DNA of 23,047 bases from an uncultured Methanobrevibacter sp. (lineage in GTDB: Archaea > Methanobacteriota > Methanobacteria > Methanobacteriales > Methanobacteriaceae), in the NCBI GenBank assembly GCA_904501935.1, contig CAJGDA010000008.1, positions 1 to 23,047 on the forward strand, in the 5' to 3' direction. The notes below the pieces were generated by a model, which was given only the letters and a program-made list of their open reading frames with translations, made no database searches and was not told the origin of the DNA. The translations under genes and the position numbers were made by a program. This document shows, piece by piece, positions 15,824 through 22,539 of the stretch. Position 1 is the stretch's first letter, and each line of letters begins with the position of its first letter.

Positions 15824-16708
15824 TTATCTGAATGTTCTAGGAGTTGTAGGTCTCGGAATGTTATCATGAAACTCAATTGCCACATCCATCATTTCAACAG
15901 AAATATCTCCCATTCTTTTAAAAGCTTTAATAACTCTAAATAAATAAATAAAATAATTTGAACGCTCTTTTTCATCGAAAGAACTTTCAGCCATTTGTTC
16001 AGCAATTAAATTAATGGATTTTGCTTGAAGTATATGAATAGCTTCTTCCAATTCGTTTAAATCATCCTTTAATTCTGTTTTTCCTTCGATGAATGCTTTA
16101 ATGGATAAAGGAATCATTGTTTGGGTAGCATTATACATCTTTTTTAAATTTTTCATGACTTGATTATCAATTTCATAAACATCATTAATAACAAATTTTG
16201 CAATATGGCCGCAGTAATCCCCAATCCTTTCCAAATCATATGCAATTTCATTATAAAGAAGAGATTTTGAAAATTCAGAATGATAATTCATACTTACAAT
16301 AGTTTCAACAGAAGTCCTTATCTTTTCCACCATATTATTAGTGGCAAAATCCATCTCCAAAGCTTTTTTAGCTTTTTCTTTATCATATTCTAAAATTGCA
16401 TCAAATGAAGCTTCAAGCTGTAAATGAACATGCCTTGCCATATTCGCCAACATATCATTAACAATGACATTTCCTTTAATGTCCTTTGGACTGGAATAAT
16501 CGCTTAAGGAGTGAGTAATTGCTTCATAACTTTTTAAATCAATCATATAAGCCCTTTTAACAGTCCCCTCTTTAACGAGTGGTTGCAATAGCTGAGCAAC
16601 ATATCTTCGAGTAATACCTAACTTTTCTGCAATTTCATCTTGAGTCGATGGATTTTCATATAAGATACAATCCAAAATATCCTTCAAGGTCTTGTCTTTT
16701 TTGCTCAT
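15824..16708 (-). CDS. winged-helix PhoU-domain regulator
   Basis: The 294-residue protein joins an N-terminal helix-turn-helix (about 8-60, with STQDEIAEKLGITRRYVAQL at 21-40) to two PhoU helical bundles. The second part shows PhoU motifs: ERIGDY after NEIAYDL (153-165) and RMGD at 265-268 within the last bundle; these acidic residues bind metal in PhoU structures. PhoU proteins signal phosphate status to the Pst transporter and to regulators. An archaeal form with its own DNA-binding domain could itself act on promoters (inference). No pst genes are in the window. It lies 8 nt after the membrane protein gene with GGTATT before the ATG, so the two are probably one operon. Confidence 0.82.
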   Translation of the reverse strand: MSKKDKTLKDILDCILYENPSTQDEIAEKLGITRRYVAQLLQPLVKEGTVKRAYMIDLKSYEAITHSLSDYSSPKDIKGNVIVNDMLANMARHVHLQLEASFDAILEYDKEKAKKALEMDFATNNMVEKIRTSVETIVSMNYHSEFSKSLLYNEIAYDLERIGDYCGHIAKFVINDVYEIDNQVMKNLKKMYNATQTMIPLSIKAFIEGKTELKDDLNELEEAIHILQAKSINLIAEQMAESSFDEKERSNYFIYLFRVIKAFKRMGDISVEMMDVAIEFHDNIPRPTTPRTFR

Positions 16709-16716
16709 AATACCAA

Positions 16717-17622
16717 CTATTTCTTATAGTCATCCAACAAGTTATTTGATTCGAAATGAATGTTTTCTGAAGATTCGTTAATTCCTGAATTAGATATATT
16801 ATCCACACGATTACTGAATTTAACATCAGGTTCATCAGGATTGTTTTGAGATTTCTTGTAATCATTAGCTTTTCTGCGACTATTATTCCTAGGATAATCT
16901 TTTACATTAACATTACGATTTTGAGGATTCTGATTTTTGTAATTTGAATTGGATTGAGATTTATGAACTCTTTTAACAGTTTTTACAGAATTATCTTTAT
17001 TAATATTGCGTTTAAGTTCTTCAAATTCCATTTCTGATTCTTTTGCTGAAATCAATATTCTAATAACAACAAATAGCAACAATACAACAGCAATAATTGC
17101 TATCGGTAGATCAAAATTAATGAATATGTCATCATATAAATTAGTAACGGTATTTCCATAATCAATAAAACCCCTGGCTAAAAATACCAATCCTATAAAA
17201 GCGATAATAGCACCATGCGCTTTTTTAATGAAGTTAGGTTTCAATACGAATGGATAAATACTAATAATTAGTAATCCAACTCCCAAAATACGGAATAGAT
17301 TATTGCCGGCTACCCCTTGAAGAGAAATATATGCCTTAAGGAAGGTGTAAGGCAAAACTCCCAATTCAGAGAGCAATGAACATATAAACAATATTTCAAT
17401 TAATATTATTACAATTAATGGAAATACATAAGCCACTTCCCATTCAAAATCCTTACTAAAAGTTGCCTCCTGAACTGGTGCTTCAAGTGCTTCAGAAAGC
17501 ATGTTGTAAAGAACTGAAGAAATAACTGAACCAATGATTGTTCCTGCAACTCCTAAAACAGAAGTTAAAAATGCAACAAATGCAGAGATACAGCCTACTA
17601 AGATTAATTTTGAATAATTCAC
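16717..17622 (-). CDS. membrane protein with disordered polar tail, unknown function
   Basis: I do not recognise this 301-residue protein. The first 205 residues hold about five membrane segments (roughly 6-40, 65-90, 108-127, 135-155 and 170-195). The last hundred residues are very polar and rich in Asn, Lys, Arg and Ser, with no hydrophobic core, so they look disordered and cytoplasmic or wall-facing. The first helix is glycine-rich (SVLGVAGTIIGSVISS), like a glycine-zipper. GTG at 17622 is chosen as start because AAGGGG (17630-17635) lies 7 nt upstream; TTG 17625 is possible. It sits just upstream of the winged-helix PhoU gene in a likely operon and downstream of two tRNA genes. It may be a Methanobacteriales-specific envelope protein, but that is a guess. 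Confidence 0.6.
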   Translation of the reverse strand: MNYSKLILVGCISAFVAFLTSVLGVAGTIIGSVISSVLYNMLSEALEAPVQEATFSKDFEWEVAYVFPLIVIILIEILFICSLLSELGVLPYTFLKAYISLQGVAGNNLFRILGVGLLIISIYPFVLKPNFIKKAHGAIIAFIGLVFLARGFIDYGNTVTNLYDDIFINFDLPIAIIAVVLLLFVVIRILISAKESEMEFEELKRNINKDNSVKTVKRVHKSQSNSNYKNQNPQNRNVNVKDYPRNNSRRKANDYKKSQNNPDEPDVKFSNRVDNISNSGINESSENIHFESNNLLDDYKK

Positions 17623-17740
17623 CAATATTCCCCTTAACTAATTTTTATGAAAAACATACAAATTGATAATCTATTTTTATACATTAAGATATTTAAAATT
17701 GACTTCTAATTATAAATAATAATATTAAAAATAATAATTT

Positions 17741-17750
17741 GAAAAAAAAA
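17741..17750 (-). terminator. T tract after tRNA-Thr
   Basis: On the minus strand a run of nine T residues starts about 8 nt past the tRNA-Thr 3' end, a typical archaeal transcription stop for a tRNA. Confidence 0.5.
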
Positions 17751-17756
17751 TCAAGA

Positions 17757-17829
17757 AGCCTTAGGGGGGATTCGAACCCCCGACTTCCACCTTACCAAGG
17801 TGGCGCTCTACCGGCTGAGCCACTAAGGC
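17757..17829 (-). tRNA. tRNA-Thr, anticodon GGT
   Basis: The minus strand folds into a full cloverleaf of 73 nt. The acceptor stem is GCCTTAG paired with CTAAGGC, the D arm contains GCTCAGCCGGTAGAGC, the anticodon stem CCACC/GGTGG encloses the loop TTGGTAA with anticodon GGT, and the T arm is GGGGG-TTCGAAT-CCCCC. The discriminator is U, as usual for archaeal tRNA-Thr. No intron and no encoded CCA. TATA-like TTTTTATATCC lies upstream. Confidence 0.96.
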
Positions 17830-17868
17830 ATAATCAGGATATAAAAAGTTTATAAAATTATAAAATAG

Positions 17869-17951
17869 TGCAAGGGAAGGGATTCGAACCCTCGAAGGCC
17901 TATGCCAAAGGATCTTAAGTCCTTCCCCTTTGGCCGCTCGGGCACCCTTGC
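17869..17951 (-). tRNA. tRNA-Leu, anticodon TAA
   Basis: The minus strand gives an 83-nt class II tRNA: acceptor stem GCAAGGG with CCCTTGC, anticodon stem AAGGA/TCCTT around loop CTTAAGA (anticodon TAA, reading UUA/UUG), a long variable arm with GGC/GCC pairing, T loop TTCGAAT, discriminator A. UUA is a major Leu codon in this AT-rich genome. There is no intron and no encoded CCA. A TATA box TTTAAATA lies about 30 nt upstream (near 17980 on the minus strand). It is 39 nt from tRNA-Thr and probably separately promoted. Confidence 0.96.
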
Positions 17952-18130
17952 ATACAATAATGATATTAGTCTACATAGTATTTAAATGTTACTCTTATTT
18001 AAGAAAAATTTGAAAAAAATAAAAACTGCAAAATCATATTGATTGACCAATTATTTAAATATTAAAATATTAAATAAATATAATTATATAAACTATATTT
18101 TTTCTAAATTGATTAAAATTGGTGGAATAA

Positions 18131-18298
18131 TTGAAAGTTGACATGGAAGAATGCGGAGTTTGTGAAGATTGCATAGATGTCTGTATGGAAGAAGCTATTC
18201 AAAGAAGAGCCTATACAATTGTTATTGACAATACAAAATGTGACAACTGCGGTGAATGTGTTGATGTTTGCCCCGTAGGTGCAATTTATGAAGATTAA
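18131..18298 (+). CDS. small 2[4Fe-4S] ferredoxin
   Basis: A 55-residue protein begins with TTG at 18131, preceded by GGTGG at 18121-18125. It has two cluster motifs: C8-C11-C14-C18 and C37-C40-C43-C47P. The second is a standard CxxCxxCxxxCP; the first lacks the usual proline, having Met after the last cysteine, and is acidic. It is a soluble electron carrier, or a small subunit; the partner is unknown. The protein is close to the minimum for a two-cluster ferredoxin, and is easily missed because of its TTG start and a longer open frame on the opposite strand. AT-rich TATA candidates (TATAATTATATAAACTATA, around 18079-18097) lie upstream. The membrane protein gene begins 19 nt after its stop. 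Confidence 0.85.
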   Translation: MKVDMEECGVCEDCIDVCMEEAIQRRAYTIVIDNTKCDNCGECVDVCPVGAIYED

Positions 18299-18317
18299 AT
18301 GAATTAAGGGTTTTTTT

Positions 18318-19088
18318 ATGAAAAAATTTACTATCATTGATTATTTAATTATAATTTTGGTAATATGCGCCATCGCATTTGCATTTATACATATTACTAG
18401 TGACGATTCCAATAGCATCCAAAAAACAGCATTTGATTCATCCACAATCAATAAAATGTCAAATACTCATTCTGATTACTATAAAAAAGGATACATTGTA
18501 AAAACTACTCTAAACGGAATGAATTCAAGCAATAATGATGAAGTTACTCTTAATGGAACTGTTAAATGGATTGGAAATGATAATGTTGGGAATCTCAAAG
18601 TTCTTATCGATGCCGACAATACTACATATCTAGCAGGTTTATATAAAGATGTCAAAGACTCAGACATATTCATAGATACTATTACACTTGAAGTTGATGG
18701 AAGCAAATATGATAATCTTGTCGAATTTACAATAGCTCCTGAAAAGATCACCTCATTAAAAGATTTATGTAAAAACTTAACCGGATACGATTGCGAGATA
18801 TCTACAATAATTTCTCTCGAATCTCTTGATGCAATTAAACTTCAAGAAATTTATAACAAAATCAGTTCACAAGAAAAAAAGTTTTCTATAAAAAGTTTGA
18901 ATTCAATATCAGATAATCAACTTAGTATTGAAAAAGCTAGTGTTCAAAATATTAACGAAGCAAGTCCGATTTTAGGAAACATCAATGGAGTAACTGGTAA
19001 CATTACAATCAGAGTTTATAATTGTAGTGATATTCAATTAGAACAAATCAAAAATAATTATAACGTTACAAATATTAAAAAGTTTTAA
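18318..19088 (+). CDS. membrane-anchored extracytoplasmic protein, unknown function
   Basis: The 256-residue protein has one N-terminal membrane helix (about 6-26, IIDYLIIILVICAIAFAFIH) followed by a long outward-facing part rich in Asn, Asp and Ser with several N-glycosylation sequons. The arrangement, a helix right after a short KFTIID start and then a beta-rich domain of the form VLIDADNTTYLAGLYKDVKDSD, reminds me of DUF4330-type proteins, but the match is loose. Only two cysteines pair up near YDC (about 155-160) and one near the C-terminus. It lies 12 nt before the polysaccharide polymerase gene and is probably co-transcribed, so a role in surface polymer assembly or export is plausible but inferred. 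Confidence 0.6.
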   Translation: MKKFTIIDYLIIILVICAIAFAFIHITSDDSNSIQKTAFDSSTINKMSNTHSDYYKKGYIVKTTLNGMNSSNNDEVTLNGTVKWIGNDNVGNLKVLIDADNTTYLAGLYKDVKDSDIFIDTITLEVDGSKYDNLVEFTIAPEKITSLKDLCKNLTGYDCEISTIISLESLDAIKLQEIYNKISSQEKKFSIKSLNSISDNQLSIEKASVQNINEASPILGNINGVTGNITIRVYNCSDIQLEQIKNNYNVTNIKKF

Positions 19089-19100
19089 GTTGTGTAATAA

Positions 19101-20381
19101 ATGAGCGTTATTTATTCTAAATTAACATCGATTATTAATATAATAAATGATTCTATTCACGAATCATTTTTATTTACTACAATATTTTCCATCTTATCAT
19201 TCATTGAGACAAAATGGGTTAATAGCTATTTTAAAAGTTTGTATCCTAGTGAAAACTTTTTAAACTTTTTAAATAAAAATGAGATATTAAAAAACCATCT
19301 ATTCAATCCATTAATAGTGTTAGTCCTATTTGTAATTTTTTTAATATTAACATTAACCCCACCATCCACCAGTTTGGTTATTACACTTCTTATAGGATTT
19401 ATTGCATTTTTCATTGGATCTGCGATTTTGCCAAGATATTTTTTAAATAATAATCTTGAAAATATCCTCAACTTTGCAAAAAAAGACATATATTCCATCG
19501 GTTTTTGTTTAATGCTTGTTGGCATTGTATTTTTCTTTATAAGTATTGCATCTGTTGGCGGAATACCTCTTTTAAAACCATCCATAAGATATTTATTAAA
19601 ACCAGCATTTACAATGCCTGTGTTTTTGATAATTCCCGGAACCTGTTTAATGGCTAGTGCATATCTAAAAGATTTTCAGGATAAAAAAATTACTCGTTCA
19701 CAGGCCAGATTTAGATTCGTGTTTTTATTAGTTATGGATTGTGGATTTTTATTGCTTTTAGGTTATAGAACACCATTGCTTGCAGCATTTCTAATAATAA
19801 TCATCATAGGCTTTTATGGAAATATCGTTTCTCTTTGGGAAGTGGTGGTTGGTGCATTGATTGGTGTATGTGCAATCATCGGAATAGGCTATTTCAGGTC
19901 CCTTGGTGAAATGACAATTTCCTCATCAACAAATCCGTTTTACACATTGCAATCAAGGGCGGACTTTACATTACACGTATTAAATTTACTTGATTTCATT
20001 GGTGGAAACTTTGGCGTTACACACGGCAAACTTTTGGCCAGTTCCATTCCAGGAAGTGATTTGGGACCTAGAATGATGGTTGGAAAACTTATTGCATGGA
20101 GAACCGAAGTTACTGTTACACCAACATTAGTTGGTCAGATGGTGGCTGATTTTGGTAAAGTCGGCGTCTTTGTTGAGATGTTGATATTAGGATTTACATT
20201 GGGCATTGGGTTTAAACTAATGCAGAAAACTAAAAATTTCTTTTATATTGGAATTTACTCCTTGATTCTAACATATAGCATTCTGGGTATTGAAACAGGA
20301 ATTTTAGACATTCAAGTCATATTATACTTTGTAATAGCTATTTTTATCTACACAATCAATATTGTCAAAACAAGAAATTAA
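19101..20381 (+). CDS. oligosaccharide repeat unit (Wzy/O-antigen-type) polymerase
   Basis: The 426-residue protein is an integral membrane protein with about eleven or twelve helices, beginning near 65. The block LLLLGYRTPLLAAFLIIIII (about 213-232), with the conserved GYRTPLLA, and the long polar loop of residues 270-345 containing SRADFTLHVLNLLD and GPRMMVGKLIAWRTEVTVTPTLVGQM fit the oligosaccharide repeat-unit polymerase family found in Methanobrevibacter and related methanogens. Such enzymes join undecaprenyl- or dolichyl-type lipid-linked repeat units into polymer on the outer face. That implies a surface polysaccharide beyond pseudomurein. No glycosyltransferase genes are present in the window, so the pair may act with loci elsewhere. 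Confidence 0.75.
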   Translation: MSVIYSKLTSIINIINDSIHESFLFTTIFSILSFIETKWVNSYFKSLYPSENFLNFLNKNEILKNHLFNPLIVLVLFVIFLILTLTPPSTSLVITLLIGFIAFFIGSAILPRYFLNNNLENILNFAKKDIYSIGFCLMLVGIVFFFISIASVGGIPLLKPSIRYLLKPAFTMPVFLIIPGTCLMASAYLKDFQDKKITRSQARFRFVFLLVMDCGFLLLLGYRTPLLAAFLIIIIIGFYGNIVSLWEVVVGALIGVCAIIGIGYFRSLGEMTISSSTNPFYTLQSRADFTLHVLNLLDFIGGNFGVTHGKLLASSIPGSDLGPRMMVGKLIAWRTEVTVTPTLVGQMVADFGKVGVFVEMLILGFTLGIGFKLMQKTKNFFYIGIYSLILTYSILGIETGILDIQVILYFVIAIFIYTINIVKTRN

Positions 20382-20399
20382 TCTATTTTTAATGAGTTC

Positions 20400-20442
20400 A
20401 GTATTACTAAAATCCATAAATAATACTAATTTGTATTACTTT
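20400..20442. promoter_or_regulatory. candidate metal-regulator operator, distal copy
   Basis: GTATTA (20401-20406) and TAATAC (20421-20426) form a perfect 6-bp inverted repeat with a 14-nt spacer. A second GTATTACTTT follows at 20433-20442, making another inverted pair with the TAATAC (6-nt spacer). The GTAT..ATAC pattern resembles NikR operators (Escherichia coli GTATGA-N16-TCATAC), and methanogen nickel importers are reported NikR targets. A TATA box TTTATATATTA (20450-20460) lies just downstream. Repressor identity is inferred. Confidence 0.5.
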
Positions 20443-20480
20443 AATAACATTTATATATTAAAATTAAATTAAAATACTAA

Positions 20481-20561
20481 ATGTCAAGACAATTAACGGA
20501 TTTATTAACTAGTTTACTTAATAAAACTCCAAATAAACTTGATATTACAAAAAAAACATAA
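20481..20561 (+). CDS. possible 26-residue micro-ORF
   Basis: ATG at 20481 opens a 26-codon frame (start MSRQLTDLLTSLLNK) ending in TAA at 20561. It lies exactly where transcription from the TATA box at 20450-20460 should begin, so it would be a leaderless message; no ribosome binding site is present. The peptide is amphipathic and leucine-rich, then Lys/Thr-rich. I recognise no homologue. It may equally be chance in AT-rich leader DNA. Confidence 0.2.
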   Translation: MSRQLTDLLTSLLNKTPNKLDITKKT

Positions 20562-20574
20562 GAATAATAGTTTT

Positions 20575-20634
20575 AAAGTAATACTAATTTATAAATAAAA
20601 ACAAAAAAAGTATTACTTTCATGGAAAATGGAGG
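20575..20634 (+). promoter_or_regulatory. candidate metal-regulator operator, TATA box and RBS for cbiM
   Basis: AAAGTAATAC (20575-20584) and GTATTACTTT (20610-20619) form a perfect 10-bp inverted repeat with a 25-nt spacer. Between them lies the TATA box TTTATAAATA (about 20588-20597), so a regulator bound to both arms would cover the core promoter. GGAGG at 20630-20634 is the ribosome binding site. The same GTATTACTTT decamer occurs at 20433-20442. Confidence 0.55.
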
Positions 20635-20641
20635 AATTGAA

Positions 20642-21283
20642 TTGCATATACCTGACGGATTTATACCAATCTCACAGTGCATAATATACTATGTAATATT
20701 AATTGTTGCATTATACTTCTCTGTGAAATGGGCAAGATCTAACTTAGATGAAAAACGTATCCCTCTTTTAGCCGTACTTGCTGCAGGTATCTTCGCAATC
20801 ATGTCCATGAACATGCCGATCCCATTCGGTACCAGTGGACACATGGTTGGTGGAGCATTAGTAGCAATTGTATTCCTTGCTCCAGAAGCTGCTGTTATAG
20901 TATTCACTGTTGTTTTACTTATCCAAGCATTAATCTTCGGAGACGGAGGAATTACTGCATTAGGTGCTAATGTATTGAACATGGCAATCATTGGAGGATT
21001 CGTAGGTTTATACACCTTTAAATATTTGAAAGGAATTATTGGAAAATACCCTGCTGCTGGAGTAGCGGCATGGTTAGCTACAGTACTTGCAGCTCTTGCA
21101 TGTGCTATTGAAATGGCAATTGCTGGAACATTCCCGGCAAATGTAGGTATTCCATCAATGGTCTTATACCACTTCTTCATTGGAATTATCGAAGCTGTAT
21201 TAACAGTCATTGTTCTTATAGCATTAGACAAATTTAGACCTGATTTACTTGCATGGAATAACGAAACCAAAGGAGATGCATAG
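20642..21283 (+). CDS. cbiM: ECF-type nickel/cobalt transporter substrate-binding membrane subunit CbiM/NikM
   Basis: The 213-residue membrane protein is the substrate-specific (S) component of an energy-coupling-factor importer for Ni2+ or Co2+. It begins MHIPDGFIP, the family signature in which Met1 and His2 bind the metal, with a further histidine H67 in PFGTSGHMVGG. The TTG at 20642 is the start because it puts His at position 2 and follows GGAGG by 7 nt; an in-frame ATG at 20621 would add seven residues and bury the metal-binding end. About seven helices are visible. The SGHxxGG form looks more like NikM than CbiM (recalled), so nickel is somewhat more likely. Methanogens need both metals (hydrogenases, methyl-CoM reductase, corrinoids). 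Confidence 0.92.
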   Translation: MHIPDGFIPISQCIIYYVILIVALYFSVKWARSNLDEKRIPLLAVLAAGIFAIMSMNMPIPFGTSGHMVGGALVAIVFLAPEAAVIVFTVVLLIQALIFGDGGITALGANVLNMAIIGGFVGLYTFKYLKGIIGKYPAAGVAAWLATVLAALACAIEMAIAGTFPANVGIPSMVLYHFFIGIIEAVLTVIVLIALDKFRPDLLAWNNETKGDA

Positions 21284-21284
21284 A

Positions 21285-21584
21285 ATGGATCAAAAAGATA
21301 CTTATTTAATTGTTGTCGCTGTCGTCATTTGTATCATTATAAGTTGTCTTTCACCATATATTGCATCTGGTGACCCAGACGGACTAGAAAAATCAGCTGA
21401 AGACGCAGGAGTTCCTGAAGACTTCTCAATCGAAGAAATTAAAGGCATACCTGATGCCATATTCCCAGATTATGCGTTTGCCAACGATCCTGACAACCAA
21501 GTATTGCAAATAGTAGCCCTGGTTCTAGGTGTGATTGCTACTTTGGCCGTAGGACTTGGAGTTGCATACGTTATTAAAAAGTAG
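21285..21584 (+). CDS. cbiN: PDGLE/CbiN-type transporter subunit
   Basis: The 99-residue protein has two membrane helices (about 7-26 and 75-96) with an outer loop between them that includes GDPDGLEKSAEDAGVPE (33-49), the PDGLE motif. This is the small auxiliary subunit of nickel/cobalt ECF importers, required for uptake with CbiM/NikM; the PDGLE form is the NikN-like type rather than classical CbiN. ATG 21285 overlaps nothing but sits 1 nt after the cbiM stop, with GGAG (21272-21275) inside the end of cbiM. Other in-frame ATGs upstream (21249 and 21276) lie within cbiM and are less likely. A hairpin terminator follows at once. Confidence 0.88.
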   Translation: MDQKDTYLIVVAVVICIIISCLSPYIASGDPDGLEKSAEDAGVPEDFSIEEIKGIPDAIFPDYAFANDPDNQVLQIVALVLGVIATLAVGLGVAYVIKK

Positions 21585-21615
21585 AAATTACCCCATAATT
21601 TCTATTTTTTTCTTT
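21582..21615 (+). terminator. hairpin plus T tract after cbiN
   Basis: TAGAAATTA and TAATTTCTA (21582-21590 and 21596-21604) form a 9-bp stem with loop CCCCA; the cbiN stop is its first three bases. TTTTTTCTTTTTTT follows. This is the strongest terminator-like element in the window and lies inside what is usually one transporter operon. Confidence 0.75.
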
Positions 21616-21629
21616 TTTTAAAAATAATT

Positions 21630-21699
21630 GAAAAATTATAAAATATGCATTACAAAATAATAATATATTACTAATTTTTAATATTATAATAGTGAAAAC
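21630..21699 (+). promoter_or_regulatory. possible separate promoter for cbiQ
   Basis: After the terminator, AAAAATTATAAAATATGC (near 21631-21648) is a TATA candidate, and TACTAATTT recurs at 21669-21677, a string also seen in both operator-like regions upstream of cbiM. GTGA at 21692-21695 could serve as a weak ribosome binding site. The evidence is modest in such AT-rich DNA. Confidence 0.35.
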
Positions 21700-22530
21700 A
21701 TGGTAGACATAACACAAATAATGAGATTTGATGATTTAGCATCAAAAGACAGTCCCATACATAATCTGGAAGGTAGAGTTAAGTTAATTTTCACCCTATT
21801 AATTATTCTTGTATGTGTTATGTCAAAAGAACTTTTCATACCTCTGACATTGGAAATAATATTATTAATCATACTTAAAATAGCTAAATTATCCTATTGG
21901 GATTCAGCAAAAAGATTATTGATGTTGCTACCCTTTGGTGGAGCCATTATTATATTCCAACCATTTATCCAACCGGGAAATATAATTTGGAGTTATTCAT
22001 GGATAAATGTTACCGACGGCGGTCTGAATTGGGCAATTTTACTGCTTGTCCGCATGATTGTTTGTTTGACAGCAATTATCATATATTCATCAACTACACC
22101 ATTGCAGGAAATGGCCAGTTCCTTTAGAAAATTGAAAATGCCAAGAGACCTTGCAATGATTCTTTCAATTATGGTAAGATTTTTATTCTTATTTGTTGAT
22201 GAACTTGCAGCAATTCGCAAATCCCAAAAATCAAGGAACTTCACCATTCACGGAAAGAATACCCCCTACAAATGGAGAGTCAAACAAGTTGGGTACACAA
22301 TCGGTATGATGTTTTTGAAAGCGTATGAACAAGGAGAAAGAGTTCATAAAAGTATGGTCAGTCGTGGATTTTCAGACACATCGGAAATGTTTAATGAAAA
22401 GAAATCCCCTGAAAAAAGCGATTATTTATTTATTATCACAATCATAATTATCGTTATTATACTTGAAATCATTCTATTTAAATATGGTGGCCAATTAGGT
22501 TACTTTGGTCAAAATTTATCAATTAATTAG
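21700..22530 (+). CDS. cbiQ: ECF transporter transmembrane T component CbiQ
   Basis: The 276-residue protein is the T component that couples ATP hydrolysis by CbiO to metal movement through CbiM. It begins with a cytoplasmic stretch holding KDSPIHNLEGRVKLIFTLL (about 16-34), the usual CbiQ start, then helices at about 27-65, 75-90 and 105-125, and the coupling region KMPRDLAMILSIMVRFLFLFVDELAAIRKSQKSR (147-180) with the Ala/Arg motif that contacts the ATPase. A last helix occurs near 240-262. The family length is about 220-280. It is followed 9 nt later by cbiO. Confidence 0.9.
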   Translation: MVDITQIMRFDDLASKDSPIHNLEGRVKLIFTLLIILVCVMSKELFIPLTLEIILLIILKIAKLSYWDSAKRLLMLLPFGGAIIIFQPFIQPGNIIWSYSWINVTDGGLNWAILLLVRMIVCLTAIIIYSSTTPLQEMASSFRKLKMPRDLAMILSIMVRFLFLFVDELAAIRKSQKSRNFTIHGKNTPYKWRVKQVGYTIGMMFLKAYEQGERVHKSMVSRGFSDTSEMFNEKKSPEKSDYLFIITIIIIVIILEIILFKYGGQLGYFGQNLSIN

Positions 22531-22539
22531 GTGGCGAAA

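Noticed and set aside
17626..18130. Possible CRISPR or repeat array around the tRNA genes
   Set aside because: The apparent symmetry is the tRNA stems; there are no regularly spaced repeats.
18113..18337. 74-residue open frame on the minus strand
   Set aside because: It lies over the ferredoxin gene whose eight cysteines are in perfect cluster spacing on the plus strand; the minus frame has no family features.
20382..20620. Cobalamin riboswitch upstream of cbiM
   Set aside because: No B12-box-like sequence or suitable fold is visible, and the class is essentially unknown in archaea; the inverted repeats fit a protein operator better.
20689..21270. 193-residue open frame on the minus strand inside cbiM
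   Set aside because: Mirror of the cbiM coding frame; no RBS, and composition is that of a shadow of hydrophobic codons.
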